Below the pieces are notes generated by a model. The model was not told the DNA's origin and searched no databases. It saw only the letters and a program-made list of their open reading frames with translations. DNA of 64,000 nucleotides, from contig JAEBUN010000036.1 of the NCBI GenBank assembly GCA_023014365.1, positions 1-64,000 of the forward strand, written 5' to 3'. Both the position numbers and the translations under genes were made by a program. The number at the start of each line of letters is the position of its first letter. The stretch's first letter is position 1. This document shows, one piece after another, positions 1 through 11,800 of the stretch. Source of the stretch: Lepiota brunneoincarnata (Eukaryota; Basidiomycota; Agaricomycetes; Agaricales; Agaricaceae).

Positions 1-2200
1 TGAGAACTGAGCAGACAGAGAGCCCGGGAAAGAGCGCCGAGGTGGCAGATGGGACAGAAGGCAAAGGGGCTTAGAGCTCGGCACGACGATGCACCAAAAG
101 TTTTAATAGCAATAGCAATACAATGACCCTGCAAGGTTTCCCACGCACTGGCCAATTTTCCCACTCAGTCGGAAAAGCAAAGAAGGGCAGGTCGCACAGG
201 ATGGGGAGGTGGCGAGGCCTTGGGCCTGAGGGGATGCTGAAGGAGGCACACCGGACGCAGGTAGATCTTCCACTCTTGCCATATCCGGGATGAGTGCCCA
301 CCCCTCTCGTAAATTACGATAAATTAAGAACTCCTCAACACAGGCTACAATTAATTATTGGGGGCTCTGCCATAATCCCAGCAAGTTTCTGAGGGTCGTT
401 GGAGAGGTAAGCTATAGGTGCCTGGAGTTGGCATAAATATCTAACTGCCTGGGCAGCGGACGGTTTGGTTTTTACTGACCATGGTGAAGAGCGAGCGACT
501 CTTCAGTACGTGAGAGGTGCTGAAACGAAACAAAAACCGAAACCGAAGTGGTTTGCGAGACGTGAATGAATATTAAAAAGGGAGAAATTTTACCCCATGG
601 TGACACTTGGGGAAAGGAATGGAAATGGAGAGAAATGAAAGAAACAGAGGCGGAATGGGGATGTTGTCGAAACGGTGCTGCCTGCGTTAATACGCACTCC
701 GAGACTTTTGATCTGAGGTTTTGATCCGAGTTATCAGGTTCGGGTTCCGAGTCCTGCGAGAGGTGGCATAAGGCGGTCGTTGCAGGCGTAGCCACCTGCC
801 CACCTCCACAGTTGGCCACTCTAACCCCCCCCTATTGGCCGACTTGGTCGGACGTCGGTCCCACCCGACTAAGCGATATTCCTCTCGGAATGGCGGAGCT
901 GCTCGTTGATGATGATTCTGTATCATGTTACCTGCAGACTTCAGAGAAACAGCAAGGCACAGAAATCGAGTTTGCATCTCATTGGCTCACTCACCTGCTT
1001 CCTGGTTGAGGGCTTCCACTCCCCGTTGAAAAGGTAGAAACGTTCGTGGGTTTTTAATAGAGATAGGGTGCTTGTTTTCACTAAGCTTAGCTGAAATTCG
1101 ATAAGCTTAAGCTAATACAAAGGGTATGAGATAGAGAGTGAACAGTTTCGTCTTTTGGGGTGTTCTGGGGGTGCGTTCTGACAGCGAAATTTAAGAGAGT
1201 AAAGTTTTAGAGGCTAACGAACAGCCGTTGAAGTTATCTTAGCTGTACAGTGCAACAGTGAAAGGACAATCCCTGTCAATTCAAAGCACGGGGTCTCTGG
1301 TCTCCGTCTCTGTCTCTGGGTTGGTCAACGTTGGAAGTTCCGTTCCGTGGTCCGGTCATCATTATTGGACTCGTTATAGGCGTAATACACCTGCGACAGC
1401 CGCTAGTTACATTCGCTATGTTCGAACACATCCGAGTTCATCAGAAAACTGCTCATAGGGTCCCTTGATGCGACCGGAGTGTACTTGATAGGCTATGTAG
1501 AGTCCTGAATCCCTCTGGAAAGCATTCTGGTAGCTTGGTTCACTAAGCTTAGTGATAATGAACTGGTTTGAACACTTCTGAGGCTCAAATATCCTCAATT
1601 CGGTCAAACTGGCTACTACGGGACATAGTCCCAATCTTCTATAGAGTTCCTTAATGACATAGCCAATGATTCTATGTAGAGAATTGTTCCAGAGTGCGGA
1701 ATTCATTCATGTATGAGCGTGAAATCGGTGTATCACTGTTATAGGTCCGAGACCATTGACGCCAACTCTAGTAGAAACCATTCATTTGTCTATATTGAAA
1801 CATCTAAAAAGTAGGTAGAAAGGAAAATACAGCAGCGGTCTCCTAGGTTTGTACCTTTATACACAATATTATTTCTATGTTTCTTACACCGAAATGGAGA
1901 AGAAAATGAGAGGTCCTTAAGCTAAGTCAAATCTGGGAAATGACGAACATGAAGATAAACGGGGCGGTGTGCGAGGCGCAGAGAAATCTGTAAAGACAGA
2001 GAAATGAGGCTATCGACGAAACAGAGAAATCGTCGAACAATACCTGTCCCTTTGGCATGGGCGCTCTGTACAGATGATCCCTGACTAACGCTCCTGTACC
2101 GGAACAGTCGTGGGGGGAGAGTGCTCTCCGATGACCAGACTTGAAGGGCCTTGATGCCCTCCATGGGGACTGGCCCAGATATCGTCTGGTTTGGTGCAAA
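1..2200. other. No recognisable gene
   Basis: Only short open frames on both strands; none has a recognisable domain or a convincing spliced model. The stretch holds AT-rich spacer and small palindromes such as a perfect 14-bp CACTAAGCTTAGTG at 1541-1554, with a related copy near 1079. Confidence 0.5.
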
Positions 2201-2220
2201 TGACGAGGGTTCGTGACTAT

Positions 2221-2591
2221 GTGGAATGTACACGCCTTCCATATTGGGAATACGTGGAATGTACACGCCTTCCATATTGGGAATACGCGGACACTCTCCG
2301 TCAACAGGTAGCGGTTAACCCGTAACTTGTAATGCCTGCTATATCTGGAATGCAGTGGTTACACCCACGATATCAGCAGTGCACATCAACGGGCAGGGGT
2401 GCCTGTACACACCTGCTGCATCCCAGCAACATCAGGATTCACGAGCGCGCCACCAATGGGAGGTGGTACCCGTACACACTTGCCGCATTTGGAATGCGTC
2501 GACACTTCCCACGATGAAAGTACGCATCAATGGGGAAGGCGGTACCTGTACATGCCTGCCACATTGGGAATATGTGGACACTCCCCACGTC
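2221..2591. repeat. Degenerate minisatellite with a perfect 33-bp tandem pair
   Basis: A 33-bp unit (starting GTGGAATGTACACGCC) is present twice, head to tail and identical, at 2221-2253 and 2254-2286. Looser versions of the same theme follow to about 2591. They share GTACACNTGCC, CATTNGGAAT and GACACTNCCCACG blocks, clearest at about 2449-2513 and 2527-2591. The 33-bp unit keeps frame on the minus strand, giving an 11-residue repeat, but no gene is seen around it. Confidence 0.75.
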
Positions 2592-3076
2592 CGGTGATGC
2601 ATGAACACATGCACTGTACTGACCTGTGTGTGGCAATCACCAAGGGACGATGCACCGAGGACGATGGTGGGTTGGGCCTTGGAACATGAGCGCTCCAAGG
2701 CTCTTGATCCGATGTTTGTCCCTGCATTCTTCATCAGGTTGAAGAGTGACAGGCTTCTCCTTATGTTGCATAATTGAAATGCCAAATGGTTCAGGGGAAG
2801 ATTGGAACAGGTGCTGTAAGTTTTCCCCCCAATCGTGCTCAGAGCAAGCATGGGCTGAATATGCGATGGCTACCCCAACAGGCGGCGCACTCCCAGAGTG
2901 CTCCCAAGCAAGAACAGTTGAAGAAGGCACAACCTACGACCTTTTGACCTTGACACTAGGTGTGCGAATGGCCACCACCCTGTGGGAATAATAATGGCTG
3001 TGGGAATGACCTGCAACCCCGTGGGAACAACCTGAGCGACCTAGATGCCCATTGGGGAATCCACCTGCAATTCATC

Positions 3077-3930
3077 AGGACTGGGTTTTTTGAGTGCAGT
3101 GTGAAGAGTCATGAGGAGTATGATCAACAGCCATAGACTTGACTTTCCAAGAGTGTGGCATTTTTGAGTGCAAAGTGTGATGAGCTGTAAGAGGTGTATA
3201 ATTAATGGCCGCGGACTTGACTTTCCAAGAGTGCGGCATTCTTAAGTGCAGAGTGTGAAGAGTTGTGGGGGCGTATAACTAACAGCTGCAGAATTGACTT
3301 GCCGAAAGCATGGTATTTTTGAACCCAAACTGCTCTCCTTAGATATTTGTAAAGGATGGCATTGTAATTGCCAGAGTTGACTTTCTGAAAACACAGCATA
3401 TAAATTTTAAGGGCACTGTCTAGGTTCATTTGAAAGAAGTAAAGAGGTGAGGAATTACTGATCCAAGTGTCCACAACTTCCTTTTATGGAAACTGTGGAC
3501 CTTGGAGATCAGTCATGGAGGGGTGGTCAGTTTGGCTACATGAGCAACCAGGTAACTATTCCTATGGTAGGTTTTTATTGGGTCCAAGGATAAATATGTG
3601 AGGAGTAGATTCAGGGGTTAGAATTGATATTCCAAAAGTGCAGGATGCATGTCAATAATGGCCGCGGAATTGACATTCCAAAAGCGCGGCATGCGTAAAG
3701 GAGCAGGAGGGATGTAAATTATAATGGCCGCGGAGTTGGATTTCCAAGAGTGCGGCAATATATGGGAATATAGGCCGCGGACTAGAAAATGCTAGTGCGC
3801 GGTATATAATTTCAAGCAATATCTACAAGCTGGAGGCTCTAAAATGAAGGTTCTAAACACTTGAAATTTGGAAAATCCTAGCCTGAGAGAGGGTCTAACC
3901 TGTACCTCTTCAACAAAAAGGGTATATAAA
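3077..3930 (+). repeat. Left long direct repeat of the putative element, with an array of inverted sites
   Basis: This 854-bp sequence recurs in the same orientation at 15748-17042. Within it lie repeated inverted sites of about 28 bp, each with an 11-bp arm, a 6-bp spacer and an 11-bp arm. The best are at 3131-3158, 3209-3236, 3286-3313, 3662-3689, 3728-3755 and 3775-3802. Weaker forms lie near 3369-3398 and 3614-3642. The consensus arms are CCGCGGANTTG and CAANAGTGCGG; most spacers are ACTTTC, ACATTC or GATTTC. The site at 3775-3802 is a near-perfect palindrome (one mismatch in 11) around AAAATG. A block near 3516-3560 is related to the hairpin at 8441-8483. Confidence 0.8.
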
Positions 3931-4030
3931 TGAAAATGAGAGTGTTGCTTTTGATCGTTGTATTGTGTACGTGCATAAATGCGTAAAATTGCTTTGGGTA
4001 GATGACAGCTGGCAGTCATCGATTGCTGCT

Positions 4031-4120
4031 TTATTTCTGGGGAACAAGCTTGACGCAGGTGTAAAGGTTGCTACCCGGTTGCTCGTGTAGGCGAGCCATC
4101 CACCTCTCCATGGGAATTGG
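4031..4120 (-). repeat. Inverted copy of the dispersed hairpin motif
   Basis: Read on the minus strand, this segment (GAGAGGTGG, then CTACACGAGCAACCGGGTAGC) matches the plus-strand hairpin at 8441-8483. It also resembles segments of both long repeats near 3516, 16185 and 16678. Its stem pairing is weaker than at 8441. It lies just inside the left long repeat, in inverse orientation to the others. Confidence 0.6.
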
Positions 4121-5059
4121 AAATGGATTTTCCAGCAGTCTGACCGTGCTGGATTGCGTTGGCTCTATTCTGCGGGGAACGCTAGGTGATCTGCTCTTCT
4201 GTTGCTTGGTTTTATTTTTTGGGAGGATTGTGTTTGAGGGAATAGATGCATTCTTTGTCCACAGCGTGCTGGGCACCCTGGCTGGCTTGTTACTGTTCCC
4301 AGGCATCAGTTTAAAGATACTAGTTACCTGTTTCACCCGCTACTGCCAGTGCGTTTATGCACTCCAGAGGCTCCAGATCACTCCCAACCGGGTGGAACAC
4401 TGTCCTTTGCTGTGCCAGCCTATCTTCTGTTTTACACAGGGGCGTTCTCCCAAGACATAACCCTTTGGGCTGAATCTCACTCGCCGCCAGGCTGTTCCCC
4501 TATTTGTTAAGAGTAAACATGCCCCAAAGACCCCATGCCTGGCACTACTACCGCCATCAGATGCTATTCAGAAGGTAATCGTTGGCTACTATCTGAGTGG
4601 CTGACTTGGCATTCTATCCATTCTTGCCGGTCACCTTGACTTCTCTCCTTTTTTGGTAAGTAATCGCTTGCTGTGGGATGTTCCACGTGACCAAGTAATG
4701 CACCTAGAAACCCCCGCAACTGCTATACACGTGAGTCTGTTTTTTGTGTGCAATTGATGGCGAGCGGCGAGGTGCGACAATTGAGCAACATATATGTGCA
4801 TTCGCCGGCCATCCAGCACTTGAGTACTACATTGTTAAGCATCAGCGCCACAATCGAGGATTGCTGCAGGCCAGCACGGGAAAGTTGGTGGCAGCATTGA
4901 GCATGTTCCCTGGGGAACCTATCTCAATGTTCCATGGGCCCCAAAAATAAAGTGTCAATTGATGACTGCCTTCTGTGCTAACAGTCACTCCCACACCAGT
5001 GAATAGGCACACAAACCAATACCAAGTGCAAAGTTTGTATATATTTTGGGACACAGGAG

Positions 5060-6822
5060 CTATGAACACTTTCCTCCAGCTAACTCATCCAAAGTATGAT
5101 ACAAACCCAACCCCAGCTGCCACCGCGTGTGCTTTTCTTGCTGCAGCTCCTTGTATCTCACAGGATCCACTGCCTGCAGCGTCTTCTCAAGCATAAAGCC
5201 AGCGTCAACCCATCGAAAGAGACCTCCTGGACAGAACAGAGTAAATGAAGCACGTGCTTCATTTACCCCAACCGGAACGTTTGCATGTGTAATGGTAGCT
5301 GAAGGAATGAGAATAACAGAGTGGGGGGGAAACTCAATCACCAATTTTGGTTCATCAAGAACCAGATGACCACCCTTGGTTGGGTCAAAATCACCAAGGG
5401 CTTGCACCGAGCACCATCCAAATGGACAATTCATTTGGTCCCGGTGCCGCTGGCAGTAGGCCCGAGGACCAAAGTTGATAGCCACACGTGGGAAAACACA
5501 TTCAGGGAAAATACGACGTAGGCTGCCTTTGGAATTGGGGTGGTTGAACAAGGCAGTCAATCGGGTGTGGTAGTAGTGATATAACCGTGGTGACCAAATT
5601 GCTACGCAGACTATAGCTCTGGATTAGCATGGGAGGAAAATGAAAACAGCATGCAACCTACTGCTTGCAAACTTAGCCATGTCTTGCAAATCAGGGTTTG
5701 CCAATAGCCTGTCCTCCAGATCGCGATTTGCCCTGAGGTTGTGAGGGCAAGGTGACCCCTGGCCATGGGTCACTCCAAGGTTAAGAGCGGGGAAGGCCCC
5801 GCGGCCATGGACAAGCTCGTCCTCTGTAAAAGGGGCATGCATACTGGTCTCGGAAAGGGTGGCATATGCTGTTTTGCAGGTGGTGGTCCAGGCTTCATGT
5901 GGTGGTTGGCCAGCCAGAACAGCGAAAATTCGGCCCTCCTGATTTCGAATAGGCCGGGGAGTGCTTTGAGAATTTGAGCCAAAGGCACAGTATAAAGAAT
6001 ACCTACTCACCGGCCATTCCAGGCAATATACCTATAGTTATCATTAATCAAAGCCTCTAGGGTTAGAGGGCATGGCTCCATATTTGCGGGTAGTTTGCGT
6101 TTAGCGGCAGCCCGGTACCCACAGCTGGAAACAGGCAGAGAGTCGATTTGAAGCTGTGTATCCACTGCCAAGCTTGTACTTGCCAAGGTTTGGCGTATTT
6201 TTGGTGATATGGCATGGCCCTCACGGGCAGCTTTTTCGCGGCGTTTATAAAGGCGGAGTTTGTGGGAGTGGGAAAGCCTCGCTGGGCCAGAAGAGGGATC
6301 CCGGGGACCATTGGAGGCCCCAGGCAGGGGTAATGGCCTGTGCATGCCAGGATGGTCCTCAGAAGTGCTAGGTGGGGGTGGGGGGTTGCCCCTGCGACGC
6401 CGGTAGCGCCGTTTACTGGTGAGATGGGAGGGAAGCAAGTCAGAGGCTGGCTGCTCGGCCATCGAGGCAGGAGTGGGCCCTTTGCCATCCAAGGTGGGAG
6501 GCTCCGTGGTGTCTTGGGGCTCGGCATCATCTTCTTCGGCTAGAACTGCGGCGTGAAGTAGCAAAGGTAATGAAAAGTTGCCGCATACATTGACGGGCTC
6601 GAGCATTGGAACGGAGGGGACAGTACCCAAATCGAATTCCGATTGCAGCGTGTTTGGGGCATTCCCCATCGGAGTACAGCCTCCAGCGTTGCCAGCAGTA
6701 GAAGGTGATGTGGACATTGGGGAAGAGAGGGTGCCATCCAAGTCAAGCTCCGGCTGCGGTGCTGAAGGAGCGTTCCCCATCGGAGTACAGCTCCCAGTGT
6801 TGCCAGCAGCAGAACGCAGCAT
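5060..6822 (-). CDS. TET/JBP-like 2-oxoglutarate/Fe(II) dioxygenase (predicted 5-methylcytosine oxidase)
   Basis: Model: exons 6822-6011, 5963-5662 and 5610-5060, joined at GTGAGT/AAAG and GTAGGT/ATAG, giving 554 aa. The C-terminal half has the double-stranded beta-helix signature: the HxD iron ligands are H427 and D429 (in QRHRDQMN), the distal histidine is H480 (in TITHANVPV), and the 2-oxoglutarate arginine is probably R491. The frame GGHLVL...VIEFPPxSxILIPSA is typical of the Agaricomycete TET/JBP expansion that has been described next to KDZ transposons. The N-terminus is low-complexity and basic, with a duplicated unit of about 30 aa containing CTPMGNAP. The family oxidises methylated bases in DNA in the nucleus; that activity is inferred here. 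The frame is open upstream to about 6897 but without ATG, so 6822 is the first in-frame ATG and an upstream exon is possible. The neighbouring gene encodes a recombinase-like protein rather than a KDZ transposase. Confidence 0.85.
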
Positions 6823-6897
6823 GGGCTGCTGTGTTGTAGGTCTAAAGTTGGCCTTTCGCAAATTTTTGTGACGCCTCACGTGAGATGCTGAAGGCAA

Positions 6898-7994
6898 ACC
6901 CTAACCCGGAAAATTGGTCATTCTGGGGGGCTCATAAGGGCCCACTGATTGATTCCCTTGGAATGGCGAAGCTGCCCCTGGACGAAATTCGGTTGTTCTG
7001 AGGAGGATCACTAGGGCCCAGCAATTTCCCTCAGGGCGACCAAATTTCCCAGCTCGATGCCCCTTTTATTTGCACCAAGCAAGTAGAACGCAGCTGCACT
7101 CAGCCAGGCCGGCAATGCTTGCCCCTAGTCCGACGGTCCATCTCTCCCACCAACCCGGTCCATTTGCTGACTCCTGCCACAGAGTTGACGATCTCCAGCG
7201 GGAGCTGATGGCAAATACCATGGCCATGCCCTGCTGTGAATTTGACCGGTTTGCATGCCACAGCCACCAGAGTTGGTCAGAAATGATTTCACGACATATC
7301 ATGCCTTGGACGCACCTGGGTTCTGAGCAATCGCTTCATTTGATTTCTAGCCATTGCTCCAAACCAATATTCAACCCGCAGCCCCGCCATTCGTGCAGCA
7401 TACCAACCCACAACAGCGAACGCCAATCCACCGGCTGCACTAGAAGCAAAACCATGCTTGCGCTAGTGAGGGTCGACGACCATTGCACGGGGCCCAAACA
7501 CGATGGGTGACTCACACCAGGAATAAATCCCCCTCTTGATTGGCAGAAACCAGAGGGAGCGCAGAACAGGCCCTGCATACAATGCACCCGAGCACCAAAA
7601 ATCTGGGAACAGAGCAAAGTGCACCCCTTCTCCGTCCTCTGGAAAGGCCGACAGGCCAATTATTGGGCATGAGCAAGATTCCACTGTTCCATATCACTTG
7701 GTATGCATATCCCGTCTGTTTTTATCATCACTGGGGCGAGTAAACCAGCAGCTAGCTTTTGTGCGATGTTCGGGAATTTGGTGATGCAAGTGCGACAGCG
7801 TCTGTCTGTCGCTGAGGCTTCAACCCAGATTCTGTAGATAGTATAGAGAAATCAGGTAGAAAATAAGCAATTTAAATAAAACTGCTTAACATGTGGACTT
7901 GAGATGGTGTGAGGCAATGGGAAGACGTGTTCTGAACGAATTCAGATAGCTGGGACGTCGAGGCGAGGTGAAACAAAGCAAAGCGAGGCGAGAT

Positions 7995-8033
<39 letters not shown>

Positions 8034-8330
8034 TCAGATGTGAGTTAAGATCGTGTTCACTGAGGTCCCTTCAGAATACATGCAGTATATATACTCTAGG
8101 GACTGTGGAGCTTGTGTATGCTCCGGAAAATTTACAAAGAATATTAAGGAAGCAAGTGGAGAAGGAATAAGGGTGAGGAGGAAGGAATGCACAAGTGAAT
8201 TGGAAAATACCAACTACCGTTTACCGTTCATTTAGAGTGTCCTAGATTTCCACCATATGCTACGGGCAGTGTTCCTCATTCATTACTGAGGGGCAGAGAA
8301 TGTAGAGACGAGTCAGGAGGAAGGAGGGGC
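6898..8330. other. Gene-free spacer with an AG-rich microsatellite
   Basis: No convincing coding region. A purine tract of GA repeats lies at about 7995-8031. Short open frames at 7070-7784 have no recognisable domain. Confidence 0.5.
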
Positions 8331-8500
8331 ATATTACTGATCCGGAATCATTTGATCCGAAGGCTACATGTTTCCTTTTTAGGAAAGTTGTCGCACTGGT
8401 GCTTCGTCTGAATTTTGTTACGTCCGAAATTCGTTATGGAGAGGTGGTTCACTCGGCTGCACGAGCAGCCGGGCAGCCACCTCTACACTGCTAAGGCCAT
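8330..8500 (+). repeat. Diverged internal copy of a long-repeat segment with a nested hairpin
   Basis: The segment parallels part of the long repeats (TACTGATCC, then TTTCCTTTTTAGGAAA, then ATGGAGAGGTGG) and contains a nested inverted repeat at 8441-8483. The outer stem is GAGGTGG (8441-8447) with CCACCTC (8477-8483). The inner stem is CGGCTGC (8454-8460) with GCAGCCG (8465-8471) around an ACGA loop. Both stems are perfect. It sits between the two genes of the putative element. Confidence 0.7.
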
Positions 8501-8808
8501 CCTAAGACCATCAGGGTCTCTGAGCATCTCCAAACTTCAGGTAAATTTTCGTCGACTTGCGCCAGTTGCAGCTGCCCAACATATGCCTCACCTCTTATTC
8601 CTCAACCAGAAACCTTTTTGCGTGTTGGAACGTGCAGCGGCTTAGACAGATATTTTAGACACCTTGCCTGCAAGGTGAGATCCCCGGGCAACAGCATAGC
8701 ACATTTCCCAGCCTTCTTCTCAGCTTCACACGCACGCATGCACATAAGATGATGGAATTTGATACACTGGACGAGAAGCTAGAAAACAAACATCGACCAA
8801 TTGCAGTG

Positions 8809-11800
8809 CTAAATTTCGGATGCTAACTGCGCCTTGCTCTGCCATGCAGGGCAATGGTATTCTTCTGTGGCAGCTTCATGGGGTTTTTTGAGCCAGGTTC
8901 TGCCCTCCTGCGGCATTGGCTGGAATCCCTCAGACCAGTAAACGGCGTTGATGGATGGGCTAGCCCACTGTCCAGGGACAAACAGGTCCAGGTACTGGCG
9001 ACATCGGCGTTGACAAGATTCAAAAAACCAATTCTGGGCATCAATGCCTCCTTTCAGCCGATAAATGACTTGGTGAACCCTGTGCTTGTCTGGAATGATT
9101 GGCGGTGATCCGGCCACATGCGTCCGCAGCTGAGCGTTCGCTATGACCATGGCCTTCCCTCCCTGGGCCAGGTCATCATAGTGATACACCGCACCCTGCG
9201 TATGGTCGTAAAATTGAGTGGTGAAGTGCCGCGGGATTGCAAACGGGCTTGAACTGCCCTCGGAAGAGGTTAACCCAAGGCCCACAAGCTCATATGTGGG
9301 AGCTTTTCCCCCGGCCCCCGCCGGATCTTCATCCACCTCATCCACCGTTACTTGCAGTTGGGGAGGAATTTTCCAATCCATCCGGTCCAACTCATCCTCT
9401 TGGAGTATCTCCAAAATCAAAATTACTGGGACGGAGACGAGGATGGACCGGATGTCCTCCCGAATCCCATCACACAGGCGGTTTCCTTCCTGCACCCTCC
9501 AGCAGGTTTCCCCAAGGCTGATCCTTTGATGGCTTGAGAAACATCGAAACCACAACTCCAGACTCCCCAAATTAGCCTCGTAGTCCGCCTTTGTGAGCTG
9601 AATGGTGAACTTGGGCATAGGCCTCCTGTGAACCTCGACGTGCGGGCCACCGCTGGTTGCAGAGCCGGTGCACTTGTGGATCTCCAGATAGAGGGGGAAA
9701 AAGTATGGAAGGAGGCGGCTGTCTGGGGGCAGAGTTTGCCCATGCCTGCCGGAGTAAGCTCGACGGAAAAGTCCAGAGAACCAGCCCTGCATTTTTCTTT
9801 GTGAGGACGCGGCAGGCAGAGTGAAACAGCATCGGGCTTACAAACATGCTATCAGGCGCAGTAAGAGTAGCCACTTCTCCAGCGGCCTTCAAGCGCTCTC
9901 GCACTCCATCACGCTCCTGGCTGAGCAGATCCGAGATGTCGGGACTGCCCAGGTCAAACCCATGTCGATTTTTGAAAGTGGAAAGAACTTGGGAGAGCTC
10001 AGAATCCCCGCTAATGCCCCGAAGGGCTGCATTGAACCCCTCCCACTCTTGGGAAATCGCTCGGTAGAGCAGCTCAAGGGATGAATCCAGCCAACAGGAG
10101 TTGGCTTTCCAGGGTGTGCACGGAAGCTCTCCCGCGCCTGGGGCACCTGGCGGGGTAATCTGACAGCCTTCTCCTGCTGGCACTTCCTTCTTCTTTACAC
10201 CCCATTCATGGGCTAGTGCTGGGGCGGCGGTGCTGTCGCCAGTCATTTCTGGACCTTGGGGAGGTCCATCTCCTGCGGATTTCTCGGAAACCTCGTCTTG
10301 AGGGGAGAAGCCTGCCACCTCCCACCATGCCTCAGATGCATGCCCATACTGCCGGAGAAGGTCTGTCGACATGGAAGGCAGGGTGTTCACCTCCTGGGCA
10401 TAGTAAAGTCGGGCTGTTTTGGCGGAGTGTCCCATCTGAGCATGGATTGCGGTCCGTTCATCGTCCACCACGACTTCGGCCCTGCCTCCAAGCAATGTGC
10501 GACTTATCTCCACGCAAATCTGCCGGTAGTTTCGAGCACCCATCCCAGGTGCACCGCAGTAGCCAGCCAGAAACTCCTTGAGATACCTCGCTAGCATTTC
10601 TGCATCCATCTGCTTGTATCCCTGAACCCACAAACTTTCCTCGTGCAGGAGTGCCGCCTCCTTCCTATCAAGCAGATACGACAGGTTCCTCGCCAGGGGT
10701 CGGACAAAGAAGAGATATCGTTCAAAAATTCTGGACACTCCGGGGGAAAGCTTCCTGGGAAGGAAGAACTCACGGCCCAGCACCGTCTCTGACTTTGTTC
10801 GCCGAGTGACAAGCCAGAGATCCCGGCGGTCACGGAACATGTTTCGTCCCCTGTTGGAGTTGGCAAACTTGAACTCACAAAATTCCGTCAGCCGGGGTGG
10901 TGGGCCAGCGGACAGGAAGGCAAGGAGTGCAAGTTTACGATTGATGGAATCGCACTTGTCCATTACCTGCTGAATCTTCGGCCGATTGGGCAGAAAGGAT
11001 CCTGGCCCGCGGTTGGAGAGATCTGGCAGGAGAAGTCCAAGCCCTTTGTCGGAAAGATGGAGGTTGGTGAGGAACAGCTCTGCTGCCCTCAATCCTCCCT
11101 CTTTCGATGGTTCCAGGATAGAGGTAGTTGAGGCGATCGATGTGGATGATGAGCTGCTAGCTGTGAAGGATAGTTTGCAGTTCTTGACCCAGCTATACTG
11201 TCGTGCTTCACAGCGCCAGTCATCGGGAACAAACTCCGGGATGGCTATCTTAGCCTCCCAGCCCCGGAACAGCTCATCTATATCCTCAGCTACCTCCTCG
11301 TAAAGTTGCTTCATTCCCTGCCGCCAGAGAGGGAGGTTTAGGGAGACCTCCCGATACGTGATCCACGATCCATCCTCGCTTACCCGGGTCGTGGGTGCCT
11401 GATTTGGGGATCTTGCAAGCCGAGTGGCATGCATTTGATACCTGCTGATCGTGTTGAACCGGGAGCTGGCTTCATGCAGCAGATTAGCAGTGGTTTGCCG
11501 TAGGACAATCCTAGCGCATTCCCGGGGTCCGTCAGCTACCTTTTTTCGCCATGGAGGAGGGGGGAACTTACCCCTGGAGAGACAATGGCCCATCTTCCTG
11601 CCTGGACCTTTTGAACTTCCTCATAGACTGGAAAAGGATGGCCCCACGGATATGATACCTAAGCTTTGCGAACAGCTGGGTGGCTTCGTTGGGCATCCTG
11701 AAGCTGCCATCCTCCTTGAGGCAATAAATGGCCATGAAACACTCCAGCGGGTCATCCCATCTTGAATGGGAAGCCCCAGCATCGGTGCGGGGATACAGGA

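Noticed and set aside
1927..2304. Minus-strand frames with an 11-residue repeat (VFPIWKACTFH)
   Set aside because: The protein repeat is just the 33-bp minisatellite read in frame; no domain, start context or splice model supports a gene.
6822..6897. Start of the TET/JBP gene at 6897
   Set aside because: The frame is open there but the codon is TTG, preceded by an in-frame TAG; 6822 is the first ATG. An upstream coding exon remains possible.
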